Under the pieces are notes generated by a model that was not told where the DNA came from, ran no database searches, and saw nothing but the letters and a program-made list of their open reading frames with translations. Below, piece by piece: positions 26,514-35,980 of a stretch of 64,000 nt of DNA; the stretch's first letter is position 1, and each line of letters begins with the position of its first letter. The stretch comes from Wenyingzhuangia aestuarii (GTDB lineage Bacteria; Bacteroidota; Bacteroidia; Flavobacteriales; Flavobacteriaceae): positions 96,792 to 160,791 of the forward strand of contig NZ_JAATJG010000001.1 in NCBI RefSeq assembly GCF_011927765.1, read 5' to 3'. The translations under genes and the position numbers were made by a program.

Positions 26514-27152
26514 TTACTTTCTTCCAAAATCGGCAGGTATTTCACCCCATACTTTGGTTTCCCACTTTAGTATGGGGTTTTTAAATGCATTTTCTTGTAG
26601 CCATTTCTCACCACGTTTAATTAGGTCAAACATTTTTTTATTGTCTGCTGTGGGCATAATTTTTGTTCTGCATTGTTTGGCTTTTACCCAGGCAATGGCA
26701 GTTCTAGAATCTGAATAAATAGGTAAGTTAGGTTGATTTATTTTTTGCAAATAAGCCAATCCATGTACCAAGGCTAAAAACTCACCTATATTATTGGTTC
26801 CTTCTTTAAAAGGACCTTGTATAAAAAGCTGTTGTTTGGTTTTAGTGTTTACACCTCTGTATTCCATTAAACCAGGATTTCCACTACAAGCAGCATCTAC
26901 ACTTATAGAAACCAGATTAGGATTTCCTGTTTTGGCAAGGAGCTCTTTGTCTATAACAGGTTTTTTGGTGTTTTTTCCTTTGTATTCCTCGTAGGTTTTG
27001 GTAAAAGCAATTTCAGCCTCTTCTTTGGAGGTAAAAGATTTGTATTGAGCTCCCTGAAAACCATCAATTTGTTTTTTACAATCTTTCCAACTGTTAAAAA
27101 CTCCTTTGGTTTTTCCGTTCCACACAACATAATATTTTTTGCTTTTAGCCAT
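26514..27152 (-). CDS. Ribonuclease H with N-terminal viroplasmin domain
   Basis: RNase H removes RNA from RNA-DNA hybrids. The 212-residue protein starts with a viroplasmin-type hybrid-binding domain (KKYYVVWNGKTKGVFNSW, about 5-22; ends near 58). The RNase H fold follows (about 78-210), with VSVDAACSGNPG as the first catalytic Asp loop, NNIGEFLALVHGL supplying the Glu, and YSDSRTAIAWV the second Asp. It sits 6 bases after purN and is probably cotranscribed. The eukaryote-type RNase HI layout is common in Bacteroidota. Confidence 0.9.
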   Translation of the reverse strand: MAKSKKYYVVWNGKTKGVFNSWKDCKKQIDGFQGAQYKSFTSKEEAEIAFTKTYEEYKGKNTKKPVIDKELLAKTGNPNLVSISVDAACSGNPGLMEYRGVNTKTKQQLFIQGPFKEGTNNIGEFLALVHGLAYLQKINQPNLPIYSDSRTAIAWVKAKQCRTKIMPTADNKKMFDLIKRGEKWLQENAFKNPILKWETKVWGEIPADFGRK

Positions 27153-27158
27153 TTGTTA

Positions 27159-27722
27159 TTATTTGTAGATGGTCTCTTTAATTACTCTTGGAAAATGTTC
27201 GTATTCTAATTGATGTACCTTTTTAGCAATGTCTTCTGCTGTATCTTCTGGAAGTACCTCTGTTTTTGCTTGATAGATAATTGCACCCTCGTCGTAATTT
27301 TCATTTACAAAGTGAATAGTAATTCCTGTTTCCGTTTCTTTATTTTCTTTAATAGCATTGTGCACATGCATTCCGTACATCCCTTTTCCACCATAGTTAG
27401 GCAATAATGCAGGGTGTATGTTAATAATTTTATTAGGAAAGGCTTCAATAATATTTTCGGGAACTTTTAATAAAAAGCCTGCAAGAATAATAAAATCAGC
27501 TTCAACTTTTAACAAGTTTAAGAGGTCAACTTGCTCTTTCATCTCTTTATTAGAGAAAACTTGACTGTTTATTCCTAGCTTTTTTGCTCTTTCAAGCACA
27601 AAAGCATCCCTTTTGTTGCTTAAAATGTAGGTGATTTTAACATTTTTATCGTCCGAAAAATAGTGTGCAATGTTCTCTGCATTTGAACCAGAACCAGATG
27701 CTAGAATGGCAATTTTAATCAT
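27159..27722 (-). CDS. purN: Phosphoribosylglycinamide formyltransferase
   Basis: PurN transfers a formyl group from 10-formyltetrahydrofolate to GAR in purine synthesis. The 187-residue protein has the phosphate loop ASGSGSNAENI (about 8-18), LAGFLLKVP (about 80), the catalytic block NIHPALLPNYGGKGMYG (about 101-117) with Asn and His, and the Asp in NYDEGAIIYQ (about 144). Length is normal. It is divergent from acpP, which has a well-matched promoter in the same gap. Confidence 0.95.
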   Translation of the reverse strand: MIKIAILASGSGSNAENIAHYFSDDKNVKITYILSNKRDAFVLERAKKLGINSQVFSNKEMKEQVDLLNLLKVEADFIILAGFLLKVPENIIEAFPNKIINIHPALLPNYGGKGMYGMHVHNAIKENKETETGITIHFVNENYDEGAIIYQAKTEVLPEDTAEDIAKKVHQLEYEHFPRVIKETIYK

Positions 27723-27837
27723 GTTTTATTGACTTTAGAGAGGTTTTAGAAACTCTTGACTTGTGTTAGTTGTTGAAATATTTGATACAAAGATGTGATA
27801 AATTTTTATATCTTAGTGAATATATTTCCCATAAAGA

Positions 27838-27869
27838 TTGTTTGTGGAAACAAAAGTTTTTTATTTTTG
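27838..27869 (+). promoter_or_regulatory. Promoter of acpP-fabF-rnc (-33 TTG, -7 TATTTTTG)
   Basis: TTG at 27838-27840 and TATTTTTG at 27862-27869, 21 bases apart, match the Bacteroidota promoter layout. It lies about 35 bases before the acpP ATG. Confidence 0.6.
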
Positions 27870-27903
27870 TCCCGGTTTTAAACTTAATATAAATTATAAT
27901 ACT

Positions 27904-28137
27904 ATGTCAGACATTGCATCAAGAGTAAAAGCAATTATCGTTGATAAATTAGGAGTTGACGAAAACGAAGTAACTGCTGAGGCAAGCTTCACAAACGATT
28001 TAGGAGCAGATTCTTTAGATACTGTTGAATTAATCATGGAATTCGAAAAAGAATTTGATATTCAAATTCCAGATGATCAAGCTGAGAACATTGGTACAGT
28101 AGGTCAAGCAGTAAGCTTTATTGAAGGAGCTAAGTAA
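27904..28137 (+). CDS. acpP: Acyl carrier protein
   Basis: ACP carries growing fatty acyl chains on a phosphopantetheine arm. The 77-residue acidic protein has the attachment motif [15 protein letters not shown] with Ser37 as carrier site. The true start is the ATG at 27904; the frame also runs upstream but there overlaps the promoter. It is followed 18 bases later by fabF, the standard order. Confidence 0.96.
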   Translation: MSDIASRVKAIIVDKLGVDENEVTAEASFTNDLGADSLDTVELIMEFEKEFDIQIPDDQAENIGTVGQAVSFIEGAK

Positions 28138-28155
28138 TTAGAAAATTATCTATTT

Positions 28156-29409
28156 ATGGAATTGAAACGAGTTGTAGTAACTGGACTTGGTGCATTGACA
28201 CCAATCGGTAACAATATAGAAGAGTATTGGGATGGTTTAGTGAATGGGAAAAGCGGTGCTGCTCCTATAACACACTTTGATGCTGCCAAGTTCAAAACTC
28301 GTTTTGCTTGCGAGTTAAAAGGTTTTGATGTGAATGATTTTATTCACAGAAAAGAAGCTCGTAAAATGGATAAGTTTACGCAGTATGCCATGGTAGTTGC
28401 TGATGAAGCAATTATCAACTCAAAATTAGACGTTAAAAATGTTGATCCAGATAGAGTAGGTGTTATTTGGGGATGTGGAATTGGAGGAATTGATACTTTT
28501 GAACAACAAGTTGTTGAGTATGCACATGGTGATGGAACACCAAAATTCAACCCTTTCTTTATTCCAAAAATGATTGCTGATATTGCTCCGGGTCATATTT
28601 CTATAAAATATGGTTTTAGAGGTCCAAACTTTACAACAGTATCTGCGTGTGCATCATCTGCAAACGCAATTATAGATGCTTTAAACTACATTCGTTTAGG
28701 TCATGCTGATGTTATTGTAACTGGAGGTTCTGAAGCATCTGTAACTGGAGCTGCAATGGGAGGATTTAATGCCTTACATGCTTTGTCTCAAAATAACGAT
28801 AATCCTGAATCAGCTTCTCGTCCATTTGATAAATCTAGAGATGGATTTGTTATGGGTGAAGGTGGTGGAGCACTTATTTTAGAGGAATACGAGCACGCTG
28901 TAGCAAGAGGAGCAAAAATTTACTGTGAAGTTGCAGGTGGAGGTTTATCTGCAGATGCATATCACTTAACAGCACCACATCCAGAAGGGTTAGGAGCTAC
29001 TAAAGTAATGCTGAATTGTTTGCAGAATGCAGGGTTAAAACCTGAGGATGTAGATGCAGTAAATATGCATGGAACATCAACTCCATTAGGAGATGTTGCA
29101 GAGTTAAAAGCGGTTCAAAAAGTATTTGGAGAGCATGCTTATAACTTAAACATCAATTCAACAAAATCTATGACAGGCCACTTATTAGGTGCTGCCGGAG
29201 CTATAGAAGCAATTGCATCTGTATTAGCAATGGAACATGGAATGGTGCCACCTACAATTAACCATGTTGAGTTAGATGAAAACATTGATCCAAAATTAAA
29301 CTTAACCATTAACAAGGCTCAAAAGAGAGAAGTTAAGGTTGCTATGAGTAATACTTTTGGATTTGGAGGGCACAATGCATGTGTGTTGTTTAAAAAATTA
29401 GAAGATTAA
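28156..29409 (+). CDS. fabF: 3-oxoacyl-[acyl-carrier-protein] synthase II
   Basis: FabF (KAS II) condenses acyl-ACP with malonyl-ACP in fatty acid elongation. The 417-residue protein shows the Cys-His-His triad: Cys in VSACASSANAI (about 165), His in MHGTSTPLGD (about 305) and His in MTGHLLGAAGA (about 342). Length is typical. It lies between acpP and rnc, so acpP, fabF and rnc probably share a transcript. Confidence 0.96.
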   Translation: MELKRVVVTGLGALTPIGNNIEEYWDGLVNGKSGAAPITHFDAAKFKTRFACELKGFDVNDFIHRKEARKMDKFTQYAMVVADEAIINSKLDVKNVDPDRVGVIWGCGIGGIDTFEQQVVEYAHGDGTPKFNPFFIPKMIADIAPGHISIKYGFRGPNFTTVSACASSANAIIDALNYIRLGHADVIVTGGSEASVTGAAMGGFNALHALSQNNDNPESASRPFDKSRDGFVMGEGGGALILEEYEHAVARGAKIYCEVAGGGLSADAYHLTAPHPEGLGATKVMLNCLQNAGLKPEDVDAVNMHGTSTPLGDVAELKAVQKVFGEHAYNLNINSTKSMTGHLLGAAGAIEAIASVLAMEHGMVPPTINHVELDENIDPKLNLTINKAQKREVKVAMSNTFGFGGHNACVLFKKLED

Positions 29410-29414
29410 GACTT

Positions 29415-30155
29415 TTGAAGTTTTTTAAAAATATAAAAAAATCTCGTTCCTCATCGGACGAGATTTTTTATACCCAAATAAAAAAAATCATAGGGTTTGT
29501 TCCCAAAAATTTATCACACTACAAAAGAGCTTTTACGCATACTTCGTTACAGCTTAAAGATGATAATGGACGTCCTATTAATTTTGAAAGATTAGAATAT
29601 TTAGGAGATTCTATGTTAGGCTCTATAATAGCCGCTTATTTGTTTAATGAAGTGCCTGAAGCAAACGAAGGTTATTTAACGCAAATGCGCTCTAAAATAG
29701 TAAGTAGAGATCATTTAAATGAATTGGGTAAGGATTTAGATTTGCTTGAGTTTTTAGATACTAAAATTTCTAAATCTAAAATAGGGAATAATATACACGG
29801 TAATTTATTTGAAGCTTTAATTGGAGCTATTTATTTAGATAGAGGTTATGCTTATTGCGAAAAATTTATCACCAAAAAAGTAATAGTTCCTTATGTTGAT
29901 ATTCAGAAATTAGAGGGTAAAATTACAAGTTACAAAGGGGTGTTGATTGAGTGGTCTCAAAAAAACAAAAAAGACTTAAGTTTTGATGTTTATGAAGATA
30001 CAGGCAACCAAAATGTAAAACATTTTAGCGTTAAGTTGTTTGTAGATAAAAAAGTAATATCAAAAGGTAGGGCTACTTCTAAAAAAAGAGCCGAAGAAAT
30101 GGCTGCTAAAAGGGCATACTTTGTCTTTCAATCAGAAATAGAAAATCTACTATAA
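29415..30155 (+). CDS. rnc: Ribonuclease III
   Basis: RNase III cleaves double-stranded RNA in rRNA processing. The 246-residue protein has the signature NFERLEYLGDSMLGSIIAAYL (about 55-75), the second acidic site in NLFEALIGAIYLDRG (about 131-145), and a C-terminal dsRNA-binding domain (about 173-240; SKKRAEEMAAKRA). The start is TTG at 29415, five bases after the fabF stop; no in-frame ATG fits the conserved N terminus. Tight spacing suggests coupled translation. Confidence 0.94.
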   Translation: MKFFKNIKKSRSSSDEIFYTQIKKIIGFVPKNLSHYKRAFTHTSLQLKDDNGRPINFERLEYLGDSMLGSIIAAYLFNEVPEANEGYLTQMRSKIVSRDHLNELGKDLDLLEFLDTKISKSKIGNNIHGNLFEALIGAIYLDRGYAYCEKFITKKVIVPYVDIQKLEGKITSYKGVLIEWSQKNKKDLSFDVYEDTGNQNVKHFSVKLFVDKKVISKGRATSKKRAEEMAAKRAYFVFQSEIENLL

Positions 30156-30249
30156 CGTTTGCGTTTTATTATCGTAAATTTGATTTTAGATTGAATACAA
30201 TTAATTAATTTCGTTCCTGTATTTTTACGTATAAATACGTAGTTTTTTT

Positions 30250-30735
30250 ATGGCTGCTAATTGTTTAACACTTTGTGATTTTGATGAGCAAGATTACCAG
30301 TTAATCGCTGTTCATACTGTATTGCAAGATTATAAATTGGCTTATTTATTGAATAACGATTTGGGATTTCATTTTCAAAGAATTGTGCCAGATTTGGATT
30401 ATGTGATAGAAGGTAAAAAAGCTTTCTTTTCATCATTCGAGTATCAAGACACAAAAAACTTAATAGATTGGTATTTAATCAACAATAAGTTTAAAGTGAA
30501 AGCACCAAAGGGTAACTCTTTAGGTTTGTTTCAAACAGAAGAATCTTTTGCAAGTTCTTATGTGTATTTACAACCAGAAATAAAAGAAGCCGATTTTGTG
30601 ATAAAAGTACAAGGAGATTTTTTAGCTTCAAAACTAAAGAATCTTTTACAACAAATAAATAAATTAAATGGGGTGGTTACTGCTTACTCGGTAGACACTT
30701 ATAAATTGAATCATAAAGAATACTTAATTTTTTAA
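30250..30735 (+). CDS. IPExxxVDY family protein
   Basis: A 161-residue protein of a Bacteroidota family named after the motif IPExxxVDY; I recognise it from its place between rnc and pyk and from the N-terminal ...DYKLAYLLNNDLGFHFQR layout. The family motif region here reads VPDLDY. There is no signal peptide or membrane segment, and the function is unknown. Its neighbours are RNase III and pyruvate kinase; the start is 3 bases before the pyk gene at its far end, so the pair is probably cotranscribed. Confidence 0.85.
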   Translation: MAANCLTLCDFDEQDYQLIAVHTVLQDYKLAYLLNNDLGFHFQRIVPDLDYVIEGKKAFFSSFEYQDTKNLIDWYLINNKFKVKAPKGNSLGLFQTEESFASSYVYLQPEIKEADFVIKVQGDFLASKLKNLLQQINKLNGVVTAYSVDTYKLNHKEYLIF

Positions 30736-30738
30736 AAT

Positions 30739-32196
30739 ATGTCACAGACTAAAAAAACCAAAATTGTAGCTACGTTAGGTCCTGCTTTAACAGGAAATAA
30801 GGACAGGTTAAGAGAATTAATGATTTCTGGGGTGAATGTCTTCAGAATTAATTTTTCTCATGCTGATTATAATGATGTAACTAATAATGTTAATATTATT
30901 AGAGAGTTAAATGCAGAATTAGATTTTAACGTTGCCATTTTAGCGGATTTACAAGGTCCTAAATTACGTGTAGGTGTAATGGCAGAAGGTGTTGAGTTAG
31001 CTCCTGGTGATGTGTTCAACTTTACTACTGAAAAGTGTGAAGGAACTCAAGAAAAAGCCTTCATGACATACCAACGTTTTCCTAAAGATGTAAAAGTTGG
31101 AGAGAAAATTTTAGTAGATGATGGAAAGTTATTATTTGAAGTAACTGCAACTAATAACGAAGATTTAGTAACAACTAAGGTTTTAAGAGGAGGTCCTTTA
31201 AAATCTAAAAAAGGTGTTAACTTACCAAATACAAACGTTTCTTTACCTGCTTTAACAGAAAAAGATATTGAAGATGCAAAATTTGCTTTAGGATTAGAAG
31301 TAGATTGGATGGCTTTATCTTTTGTACGTAACCCTGCAGATTTAGATGATATTCATAAATTAATTGCAGAGAACTCTGATATTTCTGTTTACAGAACAAG
31401 AGTAATTTCTAAAATTGAAAAGCCAGAAGCTTTAGAAAATATTGATGCAATTATTGCCAACACAGATGCTATTATGGTAGCTCGTGGAGATTTAGGTGTT
31501 GAAATTCCTATGTCTGAAGTGCCATTGGCTCAAAAAATGTTAGTAAGAAAATGTAAGGAAGCTAAAATTCCTGTTGTAATTGCTACACAAATGATGGAAA
31601 CAATGATCGAAAACTCTGTACCAACACGTGCTGAGGTAAACGACGTTGCAAACTCTATTATGGATGGGGCTGATGCTGTAATGTTATCTGGTGAAACTTC
31701 TGTAGGAGCATTTCCAAACGAAGTAATTCAAGTAATGAGACAAATTATTTTAGATGTTGAAAACTCTAGTTTAATTGAAGTACCAAGACAATCTCCAAAA
31801 CCAGATACAGATTCTGATAGAGCGATTACAAATGCAATTTGTCACCAAGCGGCTTTAGTTGCAGAAGACATTGATGCTAAAGTAATTTCTACCATCACAA
31901 ACTCTGGATATACTGCTCAACAAATTTCTGCATTAAGACCAAAATCTCAAATTTTAGCTTATTCTTCTGATAGAAGAACATTAGGGATGATGAACATTAT
32001 GTGGGGTGTAAAAGGTAGATACTACGAGCCTAATACTCCTTTCTCTACAGATATTATTAGAGATGTTAACAATATTGCATTTGATAGTGGATACTTAAAA
32101 GATGGAGATATTGTTGTAAACTTAACTTCTACTCCAATTATGGAAAAAGGTGATGTGAATACATTACGTATTTCTAAAGTAGATTTAAGCAAATAA
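30739..32196 (+). CDS. pyk: Pyruvate kinase
   Basis: Converts phosphoenolpyruvate and ADP to pyruvate and ATP, the last step of glycolysis. The 485-residue protein shows KIVATLGPAL (about 8), FRINFSHADY (about 35), ADLQGPKLRVG (about 69), the catalytic ISKIEKPEALENID segment (about 224-237) with its active-site Lys, ARGDLGVEIP (about 248), and MDGADAVMLSGETSVG (about 310-325). A regular-length single-domain set with C-terminal alpha/beta domain. It ends at a terminator. Confidence 0.96.
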   Translation: MSQTKKTKIVATLGPALTGNKDRLRELMISGVNVFRINFSHADYNDVTNNVNIIRELNAELDFNVAILADLQGPKLRVGVMAEGVELAPGDVFNFTTEKCEGTQEKAFMTYQRFPKDVKVGEKILVDDGKLLFEVTATNNEDLVTTKVLRGGPLKSKKGVNLPNTNVSLPALTEKDIEDAKFALGLEVDWMALSFVRNPADLDDIHKLIAENSDISVYRTRVISKIEKPEALENIDAIIANTDAIMVARGDLGVEIPMSEVPLAQKMLVRKCKEAKIPVVIATQMMETMIENSVPTRAEVNDVANSIMDGADAVMLSGETSVGAFPNEVIQVMRQIILDVENSSLIEVPRQSPKPDTDSDRAITNAICHQAALVAEDIDAKVISTITNSGYTAQQISALRPKSQILAYSSDRRTLGMMNIMWGVKGRYYEPNTPFSTDIIRDVNNIAFDSGYLKDGDIVVNLTSTPIMEKGDVNTLRISKVDLSK

Positions 32197-32216
32197 GAAA
32201 TATAGTTTTTTTATAT

Positions 32217-32256
32217 AAAAACCCCTGTTCTATTTTAGAACAGGGGTTTCTTTTTT
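32217..32256. terminator. Bidirectional terminator after pyk
   Basis: ACCCCTGTTC pairs with GAACAGGGGT around a 7-base loop, with A- and T-runs on either side. It also reaches the stop codon of the converging tonB-like gene. Confidence 0.88.
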
Positions 32257-33029
32257 ACTCTACCATAAAGCGAATAGGCAGTGTGTATATTAAGTTTACT
32301 GTTTTTCCGTTTTGTTTAGCAGGTTTCATTTTGGGTAACTTTCCCATAATGTTTTTAATTTCTTTGGCTAATTCAGGGTGTGTTCTTGTGGTTTTAATAT
32401 CTGGACTAACATTTCCATTGTGATCAATAATAAACTCACAATTTATTCTTTGCAATCCAGTTAAATTAAGTTCGCTAGCGAGTCCTGTATCAAAGTTTTT
32501 ACCAAAAAATTTAGCTATTTTTTTACTAAAGCATTTTTTTGATTTTTCTCTATCATACATATACTTTTCACAACCAGGGTAAACAGGAATGTTTTCTACG
32601 CTCACATAGCTAATGGTTTCGGGTTCGTACTCTATAATATCAGAATAATATTCTATGTTTTTTAAATCTTCATCTGCAGTGGTAGTAGGTTGCTCTTCTT
32701 TAATTAATGTGGTTTCAATCTCCTCTGTGTTATCAACCTTTTTAACTTTGGTTAAATCTATAATAGTAGGTTGTTTTTTTCTTATTGATTGGTTCTTCAA
32801 GAATGGGTTTTTCAATTTTTTTTGGCTTCTCTTTTATTCGCTTAAATTGAATAGTTTTTGTTTCATCAGTATCGTATTTAATCACAATGTCAGCTTCTTT
32901 TTTTACTGCTGCGTACGATTTATGTTCTATAAAAACGTAGGTAATAAAAAGAGTTAACACAAGTCCTAGCAGTGTAAACACACCGCTGTAATGTTCCAGA
33001 TTCGCTTTTGGATTTTTTTTTAATTTCAT
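32255..33029 (-). pseudogene. TonB-family energy transducer, broken by a one-base frameshift
   Basis: Two overlapping frames make one gene. The first (33029 down to 32742) has the N-terminal cytoplasmic tail MKLKKNPKANLEHYS and a transmembrane segment (about 14-34). The second (through to 32255) has the periplasmic linker and TonB C-terminal domain (PVYPGCEKYM..., FDTGLASELNLTGLQ). A run of seven T (plus strand) at 32774-32780 is the break: with six T the frames join as KKKQPTIIDLT and give a 257-residue protein. It is a clear paralogue of the intact gene at 61937, with the same N terminus (KKNP-K-NLE) and the same C-terminal PGCEK, KNFDTGLA and NGKxVNL blocks. It has its own sigma-54-like promoter. 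TonB transmits inner-membrane energy to outer-membrane receptors. Confidence 0.82.
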
Positions 33030-33060
33030 GATATAAGAGTTTGATTAGATTGAAATTACA

Positions 33061-33076
33061 TCAAGATAAGTGCCAA
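33061..33076 (-). promoter_or_regulatory. Sigma-54-like promoter for the frameshifted tonB gene
   Basis: Reads TTGGCACTTATCTTGA on the minus strand: the -24 GG and -12 G are 10 bases apart, as in TGGCACG-N4-TTGC. The last base of the -12 dinucleotide is A instead of C and the base after CAC is T instead of G. The expected start (about 33050) is about 20 bases before the ATG at 33029. The T-run of the pgi terminator touches the -24 element. Confidence 0.5.
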
Positions 33077-33109
33077 AAAAAATCCCTAGCATTTGATTAC
33101 TAGGGATTT
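33075..33109 (-). terminator. Terminator of pgi
   Basis: On the minus strand AAATCCCTAG pairs with CTAGGGATTT and is followed by an unbroken run of T. It ends the M23 peptidase-pgi unit. Confidence 0.8.
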
Positions 33110-33129
33110 GCGTATGTTAAGATGGTTTC

Positions 33130-34680
33130 TTATTTTAAAAGTTTGTTTGCCATTTCTTTTCCAAGTTCTACACCAAACTGATCAAAGCTATAGATGTTCC
33201 AAATAATTCCTTGTACAAATATTTTGTGTTCGTACATAGCAATCATTTTTCCTAAGATGTTAGGACTTAATTTATTTGCAGTAATACAGTTGCTAGGTCT
33301 GTTACCTGTAAATACTTTAAAAGGCAATTCAATAGCATCTGCTGCTACACCACTAGCTAATACTTGCTCTTTAGTTTTACCAAAACATAAAGCATCTTGC
33401 TGACCGTAGAAGTTTGCCATTAATTTTTTATGATGATCTGCTTTACCGTATAAAGACTCGTTAAATCCAATAAAGTCACATGGAATTAATTTAGTCCCTT
33501 GGTGCACCAACTGCATAAATGCGTGTTGCATGTTTGTACCAGCAGCTCCCCAAATAATAGTTCCTGTTTGGTAAGTAACTTCGTTTCCGTTTCTATCTAC
33601 AGATTTACCATTACTTTCCATAAAAGCTTGTTGTAGGTAAGAAGGTAATGTGTTTAAGTATTGAGTGTATGGTAAAACAGCTTCGCTTTCTGCTCCATAA
33701 AAATTATTGTACCAAATGCTTAACAAAGCTAAAACAACTGGAATGTTTTTGTCAAACGATGTTGTTTTAAAATGGTTATCCATTTGATGTGCACCATTTA
33801 ATAAATCAGCGTAGTTATCGTATCCTACAGATAAAGCAATTGATAAACCAACAGCAGACCATAAAGAAAAACGACCTCCTACCCAGTTCCACATTGGAAA
33901 TACGTTTTCTGATGCAATTCCAAAATTATCTACAGCCTCTAAGTTGGTAGAAACAGCCACAAAATGTTTGGCAACATCTGCTTCGCTTGCACTTTGTAAA
34001 AACCACTCTTTAATAGTTAAAGCGTTTCCTATAGTTTCTTGAGTTGTAAAAGTTTTAGAAACAATTACAAACAAAGTAGTTTCTGGGTTTAATGTTTTAA
34101 TGACTTCAGAAACATGATCACCATCAATGTTAGAAACAAAGTGAGTGGTTAAATGATTCTTGTAGTATTGTAAAGCATCTACTACCATATTTGGTCCTAA
34201 ATCAGAACCTCCAATACCAATGTTTACAATATCTGTAATTGCTTTTCCAGTGTACCCTTTCCAGTTTCCTGAAATTACTTTTTCTGTAAATGCTTTAATG
34301 CTTTCTTTAGCTTTGTTTACTTCTGGCATTACATCTATTCCTTCAGAAATTACAGGGTTACCACTGTTGTTTCTTAAGGCAGTATGTAATACTGCTCTTC
34401 CTTCGGTAGCGTTGATAATTTCTCCACCAAAGTATTGTTCAATAGCATCAGATAATCCAGTTTCGTTTGCCAACTCTACTAATAGCTCCATGGTTTCGTT
34501 AGAAACTCTGTTTTTAGCATAGTTTAATTTTAAATCGTCCAAAGCAATAGTGTAGTTTGCATCACGATTTTCATCTTGAGCAAATAATTCTTTTAGCTCT
34601 AGGTTTTTAGCAGTTTCAAAATGAGCTGCTAACTTTTTCCATGCGTTGGTTGTTGTTGGATTGATGTTTTGTAAAGACAT
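33130..34680 (-). CDS. pgi: Glucose-6-phosphate isomerase
   Basis: Interconverts glucose-6-phosphate and fructose-6-phosphate. The 516-residue protein carries [15 protein letters not shown] (about 156-170), [14 protein letters not shown] (about 208-221), [11 protein letters not shown] (about 270-280) and the C-terminal [18 protein letters not shown] signature (about 497-514). I use the ATG at 34680; a longer frame starts inside the preceding peptidase gene. It follows the M23 peptidase with a 16-base gap and probably shares its transcript. Confidence 0.95.
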   Translation of the reverse strand: MSLQNINPTTTNAWKKLAAHFETAKNLELKELFAQDENRDANYTIALDDLKLNYAKNRVSNETMELLVELANETGLSDAIEQYFGGEIINATEGRAVLHTALRNNSGNPVISEGIDVMPEVNKAKESIKAFTEKVISGNWKGYTGKAITDIVNIGIGGSDLGPNMVVDALQYYKNHLTTHFVSNIDGDHVSEVIKTLNPETTLFVIVSKTFTTQETIGNALTIKEWFLQSASEADVAKHFVAVSTNLEAVDNFGIASENVFPMWNWVGGRFSLWSAVGLSIALSVGYDNYADLLNGAHQMDNHFKTTSFDKNIPVVLALLSIWYNNFYGAESEAVLPYTQYLNTLPSYLQQAFMESNGKSVDRNGNEVTYQTGTIIWGAAGTNMQHAFMQLVHQGTKLIPCDFIGFNESLYGKADHHKKLMANFYGQQDALCFGKTKEQVLASGVAADAIELPFKVFTGNRPSNCITANKLSPNILGKMIAMYEHKIFVQGIIWNIYSFDQFGVELGKEMANKLLK

Positions 34681-34696
34681 AGTGGTATGTTTTTGT

Positions 34697-35932
34697 TTAA
34701 TATGGTATGGCATCCAATTCTTTTTTAATTGGAGCTATGTGAGTTAAATAGTTTGCTTGAATTTCTTTTTTCATAGGTTTGGCTGCCGGAAGCTCTTCTT
34801 TTAAAGGATCTACTTGTCTGTTGTTTTTCCAAAAACGATAACAAACATGTGGTCCAGAAGTATTACCTGTCATTCCAACCCATCCAATTACATCTCCTTG
34901 TTTTACGTAATCACCTACTTTTACGTTTCTTTTACTCATGTGCAAGTATTGAGTGGTGTAAGTAGCGTTGTGTCTAATTTTAACATAGTTTCCGTTTCCA
35001 CCTCTGTATTTAGATTCAATTACTTTTCCGTTAGCGGTACTCATAATTGGGCTTCCTACAGGGGCAGCAAAATCGGTTCCTAGGTGAGGTCTTATTCTAC
35101 CGTAAAATGCAATTTTTCTTTTAAGGTTGTATTTAGAAGAAATTCTGCTAAATTTTAAAGGAGCTTTTAAAAAGGCTCTTCTTAAATTGTTGGTCTGATC
35201 ATCAAAATACTCTTCAATACCTGTTATAGAATCGGGTACATAATTAAAGGCATAAAAAGGTTTTCCTACATGCTCAAAATAAGCAGCTTTAATTCTACCA
35301 ATTCCAACAGGAACAGTGTCGTTAATATATTTTTGTTCGTAAATAACTTTAAATCTATCGTTTTTCTGAAGCCTAAAAAAATCAATAGTCCAAGCATAAA
35401 TGTCAGAAAGATCGTTAGCTACCACAGGGCTTATGTGTTTTTCATCTAAAGATTGAGAAAGAGAGCTTGTAATAATTCCCGATGCTTGTTTTAGCTTTGT
35501 GGTTACTTTTTTCTTTACAGATTTTGTGTAAATAGAATCTCTAAAATCAACAATAGAATAATTTACTAAATCGTGCTGATAAATAAATACCTGAGCTTTT
35601 TCTGTAGAGTCTTTAGCTGCTAAAATGGTGTAATTTTTACCCGCTCTAAGTCTTCTAACATCAAAATCGGGTTTAATGCTATTGGCTATTTCGTAAATTT
35701 TAGGAGTCCAAACATGGTGCTCGTCTAAAATAGTTCCAAAAGTTTCTCCTCTTTTAATTTCATCCTTAACAACTTTAAAATTGTCTAGGCTGTAACCAAA
35801 AAGTTTTTTAGATACTTTAGATTTTTTTACAACGGTAGGGGGATTGCTGTCATCACCTGATTTTTCTTCCTTCTCTTTACAAGAATTTAGAGTTATTAAA
35901 ATAAGACTTAAAAGGGTGATTTTTTTTAACAT
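34697..35932 (-). CDS. M23 family metallopeptidase lipoprotein
   Basis: A 411-residue lipoprotein (lipobox LNSC, Cys18), so probably in the periplasm, where M23 enzymes cut peptidoglycan cross-links. A LysM/OapA-like segment covers about 60-110. The M23 domain (about 270-370) has the zinc ligands of [13 protein letters not shown], but the usual HxH catalytic motif reads HVC ([11 protein letters not shown]). A Cys at this place is, as far as I recall, common in the Bacteroidota form, so it may be active. Paired with pgi downstream. Confidence 0.85.
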   Translation of the reverse strand: MLKKITLLSLILITLNSCKEKEEKSGDDSNPPTVVKKSKVSKKLFGYSLDNFKVVKDEIKRGETFGTILDEHHVWTPKIYEIANSIKPDFDVRRLRAGKNYTILAAKDSTEKAQVFIYQHDLVNYSIVDFRDSIYTKSVKKKVTTKLKQASGIITSSLSQSLDEKHISPVVANDLSDIYAWTIDFFRLQKNDRFKVIYEQKYINDTVPVGIGRIKAAYFEHVGKPFYAFNYVPDSITGIEEYFDDQTNNLRRAFLKAPLKFSRISSKYNLKRKIAFYGRIRPHLGTDFAAPVGSPIMSTANGKVIESKYRGGNGNYVKIRHNATYTTQYLHMSKRNVKVGDYVKQGDVIGWVGMTGNTSGPHVCYRFWKNNRQVDPLKEELPAAKPMKKEIQANYLTHIAPIKKELDAIPY

Positions 35933-35980
35933 TCCTGAAGATTATTTCTAGCTGCCAAAAGTACAATTAATTTATGAATT

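Noticed and set aside
27838-27903. Upstream extension of acyl carrier protein
   Set aside because: It covers the acpP promoter and does not fit ACP length; the ATG at 27904 gives the normal 77 residues.
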